This document shows, in pieces, positions 1 through 12,129 of a stretch of 64,000 nucleotides of DNA. How positions within the stretch are numbered: position 1 is the stretch's first letter; each line of letters opens with the position of its first letter. The position numbers and the translations under genes were made by a program. The stretch is from positions 52,952,501 through 53,016,500 of the forward strand of contig CM027381.1 of assembly GCA_015680905.1 (NCBI GenBank), read 5' to 3'. The notes beneath the pieces were generated by a model, which worked only from the letters and a program-made list of their open reading frames with translations, made no database searches and was not told where the DNA came from. Source of the DNA: Coptis chinensis. Taxonomy: Eukaryota; Streptophyta; Magnoliopsida; Ranunculales; Ranunculaceae.

Positions 1-1500
1 TGTTCAACTGTTTATGGAACAGTTTTACCCACCGCTGAAGACATATGAAATGATTCAACGGATTCATTTTTTCCACCAGAACCCTCATGAATCCTTTTCA
101 GAGGCCTGGAACCAGTACACTGATCTTCTTATTGAGTGTCCACATCATAACCTTGCGAAAGACACGCTTGTTCGTGCCTTTTTCAAAGGGTTTTTACATC
201 ATTATAAAGAGGTCCTTGATATAATGACTGGGGGTAGTTTCCTTAGTAAAGGAGCCTCAAAGGCTTATTAGTTTTTAGAAGATCAATCTAAGGGTAATAA
301 TAATTGGGGGAGTAACGACATCCCCCGCTCCGCTAATTCTTCTTCCACAACCAAGGCTGCCAGTATGTTTGAGGTTAAATCTGATCCCGAGCTTAGAACT
401 CTAATCGAATCTCTCACTAAAAAGGTAGAAGTCATTGTTGTTCAACATAAGTCTACTCCTGTCATGAACGTCAACTCTATTCCATGTAATTTCTATTTGA
501 GTCCTGAGCATCCCGACTCCTATTGTCCTTTCGTCTATGAACAACCACCTGCATAGCCAGATAATATTTGCTCCATAAATAGCCAACCTAACGTACCTTG
601 GAGACAAAACCCTAACTTCGGTTGGCGAAATAATTAACAAGTTACACCTCCGGGGTTTAATAATCAAAATGTTAGGCCAGCAAATAACTACAACCCAGCT
701 CCACAAAGACAAGTACAAGGACAAGTTAATTATAATAAGTACAATAATAATAATAATAATAGAGGTATCGTCCCGGTTAATAACAACTATCACAACCCAC
801 CCATTAATAATCAACATGAGATAGTTCCTGTCAAACCACCTGTGGCCACTACACCTTCACAACCGGATCGTTTCGATGCCTACATGCAAACTCAACAACA
901 AATTTTACAATCCATATAACAATCCTTAAAACAGTTAATGCAAGATAAAGCCCAACCTAAAGGTGTGTTTCCAGGTCAAGCTATACCTAATCCTAAAATG
1001 CCAAACACAGCCTTTGAAGTAACCGGTAATACTAGTAATGAAAATTTAAACGTAAGTGAGTTAAATGTCATCACCACTCTCCATTCTGGCAAAGTGATTG
1101 ATAACACCGTAACTATGCTCGTTGTTACACCACCAGTGGTCAATGAAAATAACAATTTACTAGTTACCGAAATATAAATTGAAGATCCTACCCCTATATA
1201 GGTACCAGTTAAACCACAACCCAAGAGGAAAGCGGCCAAGGTTAAAACTCCTATTGATCTATATGCTAAATATAGAGAGAAACCACCGTTTCCCCAGAGA
1301 CTAGCCATATTAAACAAGGATACAAATTTTGACGAGATTAGAGAAATTTTTAAAAATCTAACGATAAACCTACCTTTTCTTGAAGCTATTAAAAAATTAC
1401 CACAATATGCTAAGTTTCTAAAGGAGTCGTGCACTACTAGGCGAAAACAAACATTTCAAAAGATGCCTTTTCAACTGAACAGTTTTCCACTCTATCTGAA
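1..1500 (+). pseudogene. Athila gag remnant
   Basis: Plus-strand reading shows the capsid-like stretch typical of plant Ty3 gag: SEAWNQYTDLLIECPHHNL, then an aromatic FFKGF block (about 100-220). A degenerate zinc-knuckle CNFYLSPEHPDSYC at about 481-520 keeps the SPEH..YC part but has lost the second Cys of CX2CX4HX4C. An Asn-rich linker (about 670-800) and a basic P/K-rich tail (1200-1300) follow. In-frame stops near 269, 556, 637, 918, 1177 and 1200 make it non-functional. Its start lies before the window. Confidence 0.8.
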
Positions 1501-2179
1501 CATAATGGAATCGTTAAGTACAAGGACCCTGGTCATCCTACTGTACAATGCACCTTAGGGGATATCCACATGACGACTACACTATTAGACCTGGGGGGCG
1601 AATGTTAACTTACTCCCTTATTATCTATATAAACAAATAGGTCTACAAGAGATGCAACCAACTAAAATGACATTGCAATTAGCTGACCGTTCTATTAAGT
1701 ATCCTAAGGTTGTTGTTGAAAACGTGCTTGTTAAAGTTTAAGATTTTTACTATCCAGCCGACTTTGTTATCCTCAACACAGAAGTCGCTAACTACTCTGT
1801 TCCTATCATCTTAGGGCGTCCTTTCTTGGCAACCACCAACGCGCTCATAAATTGCCGCGATAGTTCGATGTCCATGTCCTTTGGCCATCTTTCTGTTGAG
1901 GTAAATGTTTTCAAAATGATGCAACAATTACCCAATATGACTATCGATGGAGAAGTTAGCATGATCGAGAGCTTAGCTCAAGATTATTTCAACAACACAT
2001 TTCTAGAGAATCAGATGCACCAATTCCTTTCCTTCGAAAGTTCTGACTTCGACGACGATTCCTACGTAGAGGAAGTCAATGACCTTTTCGAGTCTACTCC
2101 TATCTTAGATCCTTCTGTAGCTCCATCTTCTGAGTTTGAAGACCTCTTACCTAAACAAGTCTTCACTACTCAATACGAG
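1501..2179 (+). pseudogene. Athila aspartic protease and linker remnant
   Basis: The retropepsin signature LDLGANVNLLP lies at about 1585-1620, but the run of six G at about 1593 adds one base and breaks the frame. Downstream, MTLQLADRSIKYP and VPIILGRPFLATTNALI (about 1665-1850) are hallmark Athila protease and flap motifs. An acidic linker runs to 2179, where the CACTA transposon interrupts between codon GAG (Glu, 2177-2179) and its continuation at 8461. A stop in the stretch near 1741 is a second lesion. It would have matured the Gag-Pol polyprotein in the virus-like particle. Confidence 0.85.
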
Positions 2180-2191
2180 CACTACAAAAAA

Positions 2192-2470
2192 AAAGGCTTT
2201 ATATCACTGTTAAAAACAGTCACAAAAAGTCTTTTGTCAGCATTTTTTCCCCAAAACCGTGATCAAGTGAGAGTCATTTATTTTTTCCAAAACCGTCACA
2301 AATATTTGTTCTAGACTAGCCTCTCTCTACCATAAAAAACGGTAACAACTGCTCAAAAACCGTCACAACAAATCATATAATTTGTGACGGTTTTAAATAA
2401 ACGGTTACGCATTCATCTTTTCTAACGGTCATAAAAAGCACAATTAGTCATGACGGTTTGGATAAAACAG
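2192..2470. repeat. CACTA left subterminal repeats
   Basis: About nine copies of a 10-14 bp motif, ACMGTCACAAA or the inverse TTTGTGACGGT, occur in both orientations. In CACTA elements such arrays bind the TNPA-type protein. The same motif fills the right end (8265-8457). Confidence 0.85.
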
Positions 2471-2627
2471 TGATATGTATATATTGTTTTCTTTTATTAA
2501 AAAAAAAAAAAAAAAAATACGTGAATATATATAAAAACCTCCAAAATTGGGGCCCTGCAAACACTCATAAACTACATATCTGAATATAATCCATTAAATT
2601 TCAAGTAACACTCATATATATTGCTAA

Positions 2628-3431
2628 TTACAGAACAAGTATATTATTCCCAGCAAAAGGTGCCACAGTGCTTCCCCTCCAATTTCTTTTGTGTGGAGGC
2701 TTTAATGGTAATTCCAGAGCCTCATCCCGTTGTATTTGTGCAAATTCTGAACTCAAAAAGTATACATCAGTATAGGAAGAAATTTATACTTCTAGAGAAA
2801 CTATAACTAAATCTCATTTTCAAGACTGCAGTAGTAGATGCAGAGGAGATGCAAGTCTTAACCATGCATGTCAACATGTTTTCTACGTACAAAACGAACA
2901 CATGAGAAGCCAAACATGATAAAAGCTCACCACTCCATCAAGAAAGAGGCCAAGCGGACAAGAGAAAGGTACAACAAGCCAAAGATGAGCAAATCAAAGT
3001 CTAGCCTTTTCATAAGATCCCGGAGTATGGTGTTCTACAAAAACAAGAAAAGGAAAAACAGCTATGAGCAATTCTTCTATCGTTGTGGATAAACAAATGT
3101 ACACAAAAACAAAGTCTGATATCATGGTACTATGATGCCTAAACACACTTAACGCAACACTACACTTGGGTATGTCATTTAAAATTGCAAAAAGTGGGGA
3201 AAGTTGTTATCCAATTTCCTATTAAGATAATCGGTACAAGCTGTGACAACATACAATACCTTCTTTAGCCTTTATAGCTTGCCCCATGGACTGAACGACA
3301 TCTTGAAGCAATGGTAATCCCATGTGGTAGTTTATTGATTTCCCATAACCCTTCAATATAAATACTTCCAAGTCATCCGTCCACTCCAATAGAGAAATAT
3401 GTATATTCATCGAATTCTCATCAGCAATATA
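2628..3431 (-). pseudogene. Captured multiple inositol polyphosphate phosphatase (MINPP, histidine acid phosphatase) exons
   Basis: Three minus-strand exons with splice sites are visible. Exon A (3431-3260), after TTTTTAG and before GTATTG, encodes LLEWTDDLEVFILKGYGKS and GLPLLQDVVQSM. Exon B (3034-2931), after TTTTTGTAG and before GTGAGC, encodes PGSYEKARL-stop-FAH and PFSCPLGLFLDG. Exon C (2746-2628), after TTCAG, encodes RGSTVAPFAGNNILVL then a stop. Order and motifs match the C-terminal part of plant MINPP1-like phosphatases, which remove phosphates from inositol hexakisphosphate. The stop in exon B (probably Arg CGA to TGA), the missing N-terminal catalytic RHG region and the position inside a CACTA show a captured, dead fragment. 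The family was identified from memory of motifs, not a search. Confidence 0.78.
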
Positions 3432-6400
3432 CTAAAAAGCAAGAAAAAATATTCAAAACAATTAAACTAAGCATAAGCCCATACAAAACTAAACTAAACA
3501 AAGGAGCAATAAATGAGACATGAGAAGCAAAAGAAAGAATAGTGATATTCAATAGTTGAACCAAAATGCATGAACAACGACACATAAATGCTCATGTCGG
3601 TCTTGCCTCTATCAAATGAATACTAAATAACCAACGTTACGATGATCTACCCGGACCCCATTCACGAAATACGTATTGAATGAATAAATATATTTTTGAC
3701 GATACGGACTGAATGAGCTTACTATCATGCCATTTTTATGCACAAACATTTTCATGAAAAGAAAAACAATATTAAGACAAAAAATTATTTGATAATAGAA
3801 AGAGAGGGAGGGCCTACGCATCTGCCCTTTCAAAGAGGGTGAGAGCCTCTCAACATGGCAACAAAAGGAACATAACAAAATAGTCAAAGAATCAAAGAAG
3901 AATCCACCGGAATGAAGCCTCTATTTTCAATGACACAATCTAGCACAATTGCAAAACTATAGTATATACTGAAGTAGACAACTGAAAATGTAGCGCGGGT
4001 TTATAGGTACAGACTGAAATCTCGAAAACAGCCAAAAAAAATAGGACTAAGGTAATACACCAAGTTGCATGAGCTAGGTAGATTCTGGAAAAATTGAAAA
4101 GACCACGAATTCACCATGTAGCGAACCTAGAGACTTAAAAAGGGCTCGCCAAATGACAGTCTCAATGCAATATTAGGTGATACGCACCAAGCTTTGAAAA
4201 CAATAGACTCGATTCAGATGCTCATTCGAGCAAAGTGTATGACAACAAAGAAAAAGAAACATAAAGTAACAAACAAATAAACAAACAAACAAAAAGATAA
4301 AAAAACAAGTGGTACACAAAATGGAAATAAATATCCTTGTCAAATCTGAGATACCTCATAAGGGGAAAACAGTCCCACAAGCTCGATCGGTTGTGTTCAA
4401 CAAAGATGCTTCTGTCAAAGGAGAAACGAAGGGTTAGTATGGCACATTACAACGAAGCCTAGAAATATGATAGTTCATTTACCTAGATTCAGGAAGAAGA
4501 AAAATAAGACATCCGTTTTGCACAATTTTTGCTAATGAAAGTCGTAAATATCTAGACCTATCGATATGTTAACTCACTTGCTTGCACACGAAAACCACAA
4601 TTGAAGAAGTCTCATGTCTTGTAATATTAAGTGGGTACCGCTAAAAGGCTGAGGTAACTTCATCTAGAATAGGTTCCTTCAGTTTTTCAACCTGCGAGGT
4701 TCCCTCGGTTTTTCTGTAATCCTGCAATTATGTGATTAGGTTAAACAAATGAATTTAGAGCCAATTTGCTTATATTAAATTAGAATGTAATCACTCTCAC
4801 CAAAAAGAAATTACTCTAAACTGTGTACCTTGTAGCTTGCACAAGTATCAAAAACCTAAGCAATGTATCACTTGCTCGACTCTCACTAATTACAGGAAAA
4901 GCTCAATCTTGACCCGGTCCTAAACTTCCTTTCCCTTGAAACAAGTCCATCCCAAATGACACAAAGACTAGTCGATGCTCGAGGAACCTGTCCGGTTGAA
5001 CAAAAGGTAGTACTAACTTTTAAAACTAACATAATACAAAGAGAAGCTACTCAAAACAATTGTATGCGTGCTTAATAGTGGGGGGTCAAATAATGTGAGC
5101 ACAATGAAAAGATACTCAAAAAAGGCATGCAAAAAGAAGAGACTTTACAAAAGAAATAGATCAATATTTTCATTCCCAAAAGAATTGTTACTTAAAATGT
5201 AAATACAGGCCCTTAATGTCTTCATAAATTAACAGTTCCTCTATTAGACTTTCTTATGAATGTAATGTGTATCAAATTATCGAAGTCCATTCAATGCATT
5301 TGCATCCTTAACACCAATTAATCTATCGCGAAGATATGAATAACAACAAATAATTAAAAGAAATAAAAATAAAATGTACACGGTAGAGGTAAACATAACA
5401 CCTACGGTGGGTTTCGAACTTCGATTTGGCTACATTGCTACTTATATCGATGTTGCACCCAACATAAGTCCTTGTTAATATATTTACTAAATTAGGTAAA
5501 TGAAATATGAACAAATGACGACCTAGAAAGTGAGATCAAATCCAAAGTCATGAGCCAATAAACGGGAAGGAAGCCGAAACATCTCTTCTTTAAACCGACA
5601 ATGGATCGAACAACAAAATATACTGAGCGAGGGTAACAAATTATACATCTCTCGCTTATCGGTATGCGTGATTCAAACCTCCCATCCTTTCCAAGGTTTT
5701 CCTGCTAACACTTCATTTTACTTCAACAAATTCAACTTCTTGTGTTTGTCTTAGGAACACCAATAGATCGAACTAGGGTGCCAAATGGCATGATCCTAAG
5801 AAAAGCCGCGATGATGCATATAAAAGGTTGTGGTAGCAACGAATTAGTCATTGCACCAAACTCTCTCCATCACTTTCCTCCTTGAACTTATATGTTTTAC
5901 AGAATTTTGATTGCCCAATTCAGGGCACATTCATGAACCAGTCAAACTTAATTAATGGGTCACCAATGAGAGATCTCTTAAAGTAATCGTGGAAATGAAA
6001 CTTGAATCAAAGTCGGTGCTTATTTCTCATTGCAACTTTAGGCATGATAAAAAGATATAGACGAGGGAGACAAAGGTAGCAATAATCGTTCATTTGGAAA
6101 AATAGTGTCAAGAATGCAAGTGCCCGAGAACATGATAAAGGCATGAAGGATATGAACAAGACAAAGAGCCCAAAAGACTGAAAAGCTAGTTCAGATTCCC
6201 TATATCGGACCATATGCCTCTGATGTAACTATTACATCCCACAGACCAGTATTCTCCTTGGTAGAATTTGAATTTATTATAGTACCCTCTAATTTGGTCT
6301 CAAGGCAGACATAAAACAAAGATATACACCCTTTGAACCAATAAAAGAGTTTAGCTCGATTCACGAGTAAAAAGCTAGACCCTTAGAAAGTCGAATAAAT

Positions 6401-6662
6401 TATAAACCATGTTGCAAGAAAATCTAACAAGCTAGTAACTTGGAATAGTGATGATAAAGACTTATTTTTTCATATTTTACCTCTTTCATTTTGTATTATT
6501 TTTGTTTCCCTATTCTCAAATGGTAGGTTAATCTATTTAAGTAATACACCCATAGCAAGTGACTAGCTAAATTGTTTCCTAATGCCTTAGTTTAATTTAC
6601 GGCAGCAGCTTAGGATTCCGCATTTATGGTGCAGGCAAATTCAACAACCTCATAGTCGAGGT
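3432..6662. other. CACTA interior without recognised genes
   Basis: AT-rich sequence with only short chance ORFs on both strands and an (AACA)n-rich patch near 4264-4310. It may include introns or decayed further exons of the captured phosphatase on the minus strand, but none could be recognised. Confidence 0.6.
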
Positions 6663-7262
6663 ATAGTGAAATGGAAGCTCCTTCGAGTCCTGGGTATTAT
6701 TTCGCTAGGCATCATGGTGGGCCATGATGCGGGCAGCCCGAAGTTTCAACTTTCTCCGCCTTCCGGTCGATATCGTTATGGGATTTGGGGAGTTTACCGA
6801 TAGGGCTTCAGGAGGAGGAGTATGGGAGGCAGTCATTTAGTCATCAACCACAGCCACAATTTGATAATCGGTCACCTTTTGTCGATAATGTGGTCCGGGT
6901 TCAAATTGGAACAATACCTAGTGAGAGTGGTGGTTTTCCAGTTAATCTTGGTCACCCCGAAATGGTTTCAAAGGGAATGGTAGTAGGTGTGGCAGTGTAG
7001 GATGGCTTTGCAAAGGAATCAAACTCCAATTGATATCGGTCGTTACCACGATCCTAGATGGATCGCGCAAAGTTCAACCTCATTTGGAACCACAAAACTG
7101 TATGAACGAATTCCATCAGTTTGGTAGTCCTCCTTGTGCTGAGTGCAACCATAGAAGGAAGGCTTACCATTTTAATCCGGAAGCAAATTTGGAGTCTGGA
7201 ATATACCCCAAGGAACTAAATGATCCTCGTAACTTCTATAGTGAAGCTCATAATCACGAGTG
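6663..7262 (+). pseudogene. Unidentified coding scrap carried by the CACTA
   Basis: A plus-strand stretch with coding character. It reads EAPSSPGYYFARHHGG near 6670-6720 and a Q/P/S-rich run (SFSHQPQPQFDN) at 6835-6875. After a frame break comes FGSPPCAECNHRRKAYHFNP at about 7110-7180 and EAHNHE then a TGA where an Arg codon would fit (7261). The composition recalls the Q/S-rich linkers of plant PB1-domain proteins, but that is only an impression and the PB1 domain itself is not seen. Probably a second captured host fragment. Confidence 0.4.
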
Positions 7263-8264
7263 AGGATGGATCCAGCATCACCACTTGAACCCCCAAGAAT
7301 TAGTTATGGTTACATTCAATATATTTTGGGTATAGTTAAATATTTCCTTTTGTTCTAGCTTGAATCAGACAAAAGGACTCTTAATTACTAATAGAATGAA
7401 GGCAGTACCAAGTAAATTCAAAATAAAAAATTGCACCTTTGAAGCAAGAAAATTAAAATCGAATTGGCATCAACCCTAGTTTAGCAATGGAATCCCTAGG
7501 ATACGGAAAACATAATTCGAAAGTGAAAGTTGAAGATTCGAATAGGTACTTACTAAATCGGCAGTGAGAGAGAAGATTGAACAACGTCCGCAAAAGAGAC
7601 CATTGAGAAGGAAACCTAAGTTTAGAAGAAGAAGTGTGAGAAAGAGATCTGGTCCGAAGAAAATAATTAATAGAGCTCGATTTTGTGTTCTCCCGAAATT
7701 TCGAAGTTGTTATGGGTTTTTGGATTTGCAACCCTTTCCACACGGTTTGGTGCAATTAATAAGTGTTACAAATTAATTTTAGAAAATCAACCTAATTAAA
7801 GTAACACTCAACTAGCGTAGACGCTTACCAACCACAAAAGAGTGTTACAAAACAAAAAAGATGTGTGTTACAAATATCATGTTATGGTGTAGTGTCACCT
7901 GAAGATGATGATAGTTCTTCTTTGGTTGGGGAGTAAAAATGAGGGATCAATTAAAGATGTGATGATACAGTTTTGGATTGAGAGCGGTTTACGTTAGGTT
8001 TTGAGAGTGGTGAGTGAACATTTTTGAGAATGTAGATCGTGGACTAGAGAATGCTTCAATCGATGGAGGGTGAGTGAAAAGAGAGTCGGAGAGATTGAGG
8101 TTATTTTTTTTTTTTTGTGTTCATAAGAGGCACGAAGAGTGAGTGAGAGTGAGCGTGGTGTTTTTTCGGGCGTAGTTTTTTTAATGGGTGGAGTTGTGGG
8201 GACCAAAAAATGGATGGGTCATCACATAAAGGCGGGGAATATGTAACCGCTTTTTAGTAGAATG
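7263..8264. other. CACTA interior, right part, nothing recognised
   Basis: AT-rich sequence with short basic ORFs that have no recognisable motif. A T-run lies at about 8105-8118. Confidence 0.5.
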
Positions 8265-8457
8265 GTCACAAATATTACTCCACACATATGCCCTTACTTA
8301 GAAAAAAAAACATTTGTGACAGTTTCTGATTCGACCGTCACCAAAAACTTTTTAAAACAGTCACAAAAACACTTTTCTGCCATTTGTGACCGTTTCGAAC
8401 AGAACAGTCACAAATAACATTTTAAAACAGTCACAAAAACCCTTTTTTCTACTAGTG
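8265..8457. repeat. CACTA right subterminal repeats
   Basis: About seven copies of the same TGTGAC[AC]GTTT / AACAGTCACAAA motif as at the left end, just inside the terminal CTACTAGTG. They are mixed in orientation, as expected for a transposase-accessory binding array. Confidence 0.85.
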
Positions 8458-8460
8458 GAG

Positions 8461-10033
8461 GACCCTCCGAAAGCGTTTTTACCCATTCATCCCACCCATG
8501 TGCTTAAACATCTTCCTGTTGAGTTGAAATATATCTAGCTTTATCCGGATGGTAGTCATCCAGTAATCATATCTTCTTAGTTATCTGCTAATGAATAGGC
8601 ACATTTGATTAGGGTGATTAGGGAACATCGTTCCATGATCAGTTGGTCCCTAGACGACATTAAAGGGATTGACCCTAGTATATGCACACATCGCATACAT
8701 TTGAAGGATAATGCAAAGACTTCACGTGAACCTCAGCGTCGCTTGAACCCTGCCATGAAAGAGGTGGTTAGGGAAGAAGTCTTATGATTACTCAATGCAG
8801 GTATCATATATCCCATCTCCGATAGAGAATGGGTAAGCCCCATTCACGTAGTTCCTAAAAAATTAGAGGTTACCATTGTGTGTAATGTTGTGGGTGAATG
8901 TGTTTCCACACGAGTTCCTATGAAATGGGGGATCTGTATTGACTACAGACGCTTAAATGCCATGACACGGAAGGATCTCTTTCCTTTACCTTTTATAGAT
9001 CAGATGCTCGAATGTCTAGCTGGTCATGCTTATTATTGTTTTTTAGATGGCTACTCTGGCTAATTTTAGATCATTATAGATCCCGACGACCAAAACAAGA
9101 CTACCTTCACATGTCCTTTTGGAACATATGCCTATAAATGAATGCTATTCGACCTTTGTAATGCTTCTAGTACCTTCCAGCGGTGTATACTTCATATCTT
9201 TAGTGACTTAGTGGAGTGCTTCATGGAAGTTTCATGGATGATTTTTCTCTCTATGGAGACTCTTTCAGTGAATGCTTGTCTAACCTTTCCAAAGTGTTGA
9301 CACGGTGTGAGGAAAAGAATCTAGTTTTAAATTGCGAAAAATGTCATTTTATGATAAAAAGAGGAATAGTGCTAGGTCATATTGTTTCTAGTGACGACAT
9401 AGAAGTAGATAAGGCCAAATTAGATAAAATGGCGTCTTTACCTATACCACGGACTATCCATGACATTAGAGCCTTTTTAGGCCATGCAGGTTTCTATAGG
9501 CGTTTTATCAAGGATTTTTCAAAAGTAGCTAGGCCTTTAACTAATCTACTTTTAAAAGATACCATCTTTGATTTCAATTATGACTGCAAACAGGCTTTTG
9601 AAACTTTAAAAGCCGCTTTAACATCTGCACCGATTATACAGCCTCCCAATTTGTCTAAAAACCTTTCAAGCTTATGTGTGACGCTAGCGATTATGTTGTT
9701 GGTGCTGTGTTAGGCCAAAAACTAGATGATAAGTCCACCGTTATTTATTATGCTAGTAAAACTTTAAATGATGCTCAAAGAAATTATACTACTACGGAAA
9801 AGGAATTTTTAGCTGTGGTTTATACTTTAGATAAGTTCTGTCCTTATTTGGTTGGTTCAAAGACCTTAGTCTACACTGACCATGCAACTCTTAGGTACCT
9901 TCTCGCCAAAAAGGATGCTAAACAGAGATTGATCCGATGGATTCTTCTTCTGCAAGAGTTTACCCTAGAAATTAAAGATAAACGAGGGGTCAAAAATGTA
10001 GTTGCCGATCACTTATCTAGACTAAAAAAATGA
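8461..10033 (+). pseudogene. Athila reverse transcriptase and RNase H
   Basis: It continues the protease-linker frame directly after the CACTA. RT motifs in order are VREEVL and WVSPIHVVPKK (8765-8860), WGICIDYRRLNAMT (8930-8970), FLDGYSG (9040-9060), TFTCPFGTYAY (9105-9135), FMDDFSLYG (9232-9258, the YXDD box in its plant FMDD form) and LGHIVS (9370-9390). RNase H runs from [15 protein letters not shown] (9674) through [10 protein letters not shown] and [10 protein letters not shown] to VADHLSRL, ending at 10033. Breaks include stops near 8537, 8580, 8786, 9061 and 9066 and frame changes near 9213 and 9700. It copied element RNA into DNA in virus-like particles; this copy cannot. Confidence 0.9.
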
Positions 10034-10121
10034 CAGTGATAATGATTCTTAGTCCATACCTGATTCTTTTCCTAATAAGCATCTTTATTCTATTTTTTCT
10101 GTACCTTGGTATGCTGACATT

Positions 10122-11399
10122 GTGAATTATTTAGCTTCTGATATTATTCCTGGTGTTTGGTCAAAAAATGAACGTACAAAATTTTTAGCCAGAGTTAAGC
10201 TATACTACTGGGATGAGCCCTACCTTTTTAAGTATTGTGCGGATCAGATTATTCATCGTTGTATTCCCCAGTGGGAATATAATGAGGTTTTATGCTTCTG
10301 CCATGGCAAAGAGTGTGGTGGCCATTTTAGTGGTATGAAAAAGACAGCTAAAATTCTTCAATGTGGTTTTTATTGGCCTACCCTTTTTAAAGATGCCCAA
10401 GTTCACTGCAAGACATGTGTTCGTTGCCAACAACTTGGGCGTATCACTAAACGTAATATGATGCCTTTAAATCCCATTATGGTAGTAGAAATTTTTGATG
10501 TATGGGGCATTGATTTCATGGGTCATTTTCCTGTTTCCCATGGTTTTATTTATATTCTTGTTGTCATGGACTACATTTCCAAATGGATAGAGGTCATGGC
10601 TTGCCATAGCAATGACCATAAGACAATTGTGTTTTTTGTTAAGGAATATATTTTCTGTTGTTTTGGCATCCCTAAAGCCATCATCAGTAATATCGGAACG
10701 CATTTTTGTAATAGAGTTGTTGCTTCTTTAGTTAAGAAGTACGGAGTTACCCATAAGGTGGCAACTTCTTATCATCCACAAACTAGTGGCCAAGTAGAAG
10801 TCTCTAATAGGGAAATTAAAAAAATATTAGAAATAATAGTCAATCCTGATCAGAAAAATTGGTCTAAGCGTCTAACAGATGCCTTATGGGCGTATCAGAT
10901 AGCTTTTAAAACTCCTATAGGAATGTCTCCCTTTAGACTTGTGTTTGGAAAACCTTGTCATTTGCCCGTTGAATTGGATCACCATGCTATGTGGGCTATA
11001 AAAAGTCTGAACTTCAATATGGATGAGGCAGGTGTAAAGCGCAAATTATAATTAAATGAGCTGGAAGAAATCCGTAGTGCTTCTTATGATCTCGTGAAAG
11101 ATTATAAAGCTAACATGAAACGTGTTCATGATAAACAGATTTTGCGTAAAGAGTTTGTAGTTAGTCAAAAGGTTTTTCTTTACAACTCCCGTCTGCATAT
11201 TTTCCCAGGGAAATTAAAAACCCGTTGGTCTGGTCCTTTTCTGGTTACTGAAGTCACCCCTTATGGGGCAATCACCTTGGTAAATCCCAAGGACAACAGT
11301 ACCTTTCAAGTTAATGGCCAACGTTTAAAACATTTTTACGAATTAATGTCCCCAGATATGGAGGATGTCCTTTTACAGGAGCCTGTCTATGAGGACTGA
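10122..11399 (+). pseudogene. Athila integrase with altered DDE triad
   Basis: The HHCC zinc module is visible ([12 protein letters not shown] to CKTCVRCQ, 10300-10440). The catalytic core follows: WGIDFMGHF gives the first Asp (10507), SGQVEVSN gives the Glu (10792). The second Asp, normally in a DGGTHF-like motif, is Asn here ([10 protein letters not shown], about 10684), a likely inactivating change. The RNaseH-fold end ([18 protein letters not shown]) is intact. A stop at 11049 splits off the C-terminal part, which resumes and ends EPVYED at 11399 with the GPFLVTEV and QVNGQRLKHF motifs of Athila pol ends. Confidence 0.9.
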
Positions 11400-12129
11400 C
11401 CTTTGATGTTTGGTGTACTTCCTCTCATTTCCATATATTGGTAAGTGCACCATGAAGGTAACCAGACCCTCCCTTTGGAGTGTGTGGCTGTAAGTACCGA
11501 ATCCTAAGTCCACGTTTAACATAATTCACGTTTTCTACTCGTGCATGTTTTCTCGATTTTTGAGTCATGTTTCTCTATGGAGTGATTTATGTCTTTATTG
11601 TTTTATTATTTTCCTTTATATTAAACCTTATTCATAAAAAGAAAATATATATATATATATATACCTATAAACAGTAATCTAGCAAGTCTTGGAAATCTAA
11701 CTTTAAAAGACCCACGTTTTTAAACAAATTTTCTAAACCATGTTTTCAAAAATTTGTTTTAGGGTGGGGTGTTTGGTCTTTCCATTCTTGATCGCTCAGC
11801 TTCCTATTCTTGTTAGTTATGTCGTTTAGTTGTACTTTGAGTCGAGTTGACACTATCTATGAATTTAGATTTCTTTTGATCATATAACTTATGTCATTCA
11901 CGCGTTTCGATGTGTTTTCCATCTTCTTATAGGTCAACCTCGGTTAGATTTGATTTTTTTTATATATCATTGGATTGTACTTTCTCTGCTGATCGTTTTC
12001 ATAGCTCATTCGAAAAAAATCAGACCGTTAATGAATCAAGAATTTTAGTTTTTAAGTTTTACGAGGCATAGGACAGGATGGGTATTATGAAATTGTTTTG
12101 GGCTTGGTCCCAAATGACTTAAACCCTAT
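11400..12129 (+). other. Athila spacer between pol and env-like region
   Basis: No gene. AT-rich leader-like sequence with an (AT)n run at about 11646-11663. In Athila elements this interval precedes the env-like ORF. Confidence 0.6.

Larger units (their letters stand above)
2180..8457. mobile_element. CACTA (En/Spm) transposon, non-autonomous, gene-carrying
   Basis: It begins CACTACAAAAAAAAAGG at 2180 and ends CTACTAGTG at 8457, the inverted CACTA terminus. It is flanked by the 3-bp target duplication GAG (2177-2179 and 8458-8460). Both ends carry many copies of a subterminal motif (AACNGTCACAAA and its inverse). It is 6278 bp long. No TNPD/TNP2-type transposase frame is visible, so it probably moved with enzyme from another copy. 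It carries pieces of at least one host gene (2628-3431, minus) and another coding scrap (6663-7262, plus). The insertion site is Athila coding sequence. Confidence 0.95.

Noticed and set aside
401-1434. Minus-strand ORFs of 138 and 152 residues
   Set aside because: Opposite-strand shadows of the Athila gag region with hydrophobic, low-complexity translation.
2868-3092. Basic 74-residue plus-strand ORF as a nuclear protein
   Set aside because: It is antisense to exon B of the captured phosphatase and its intron.
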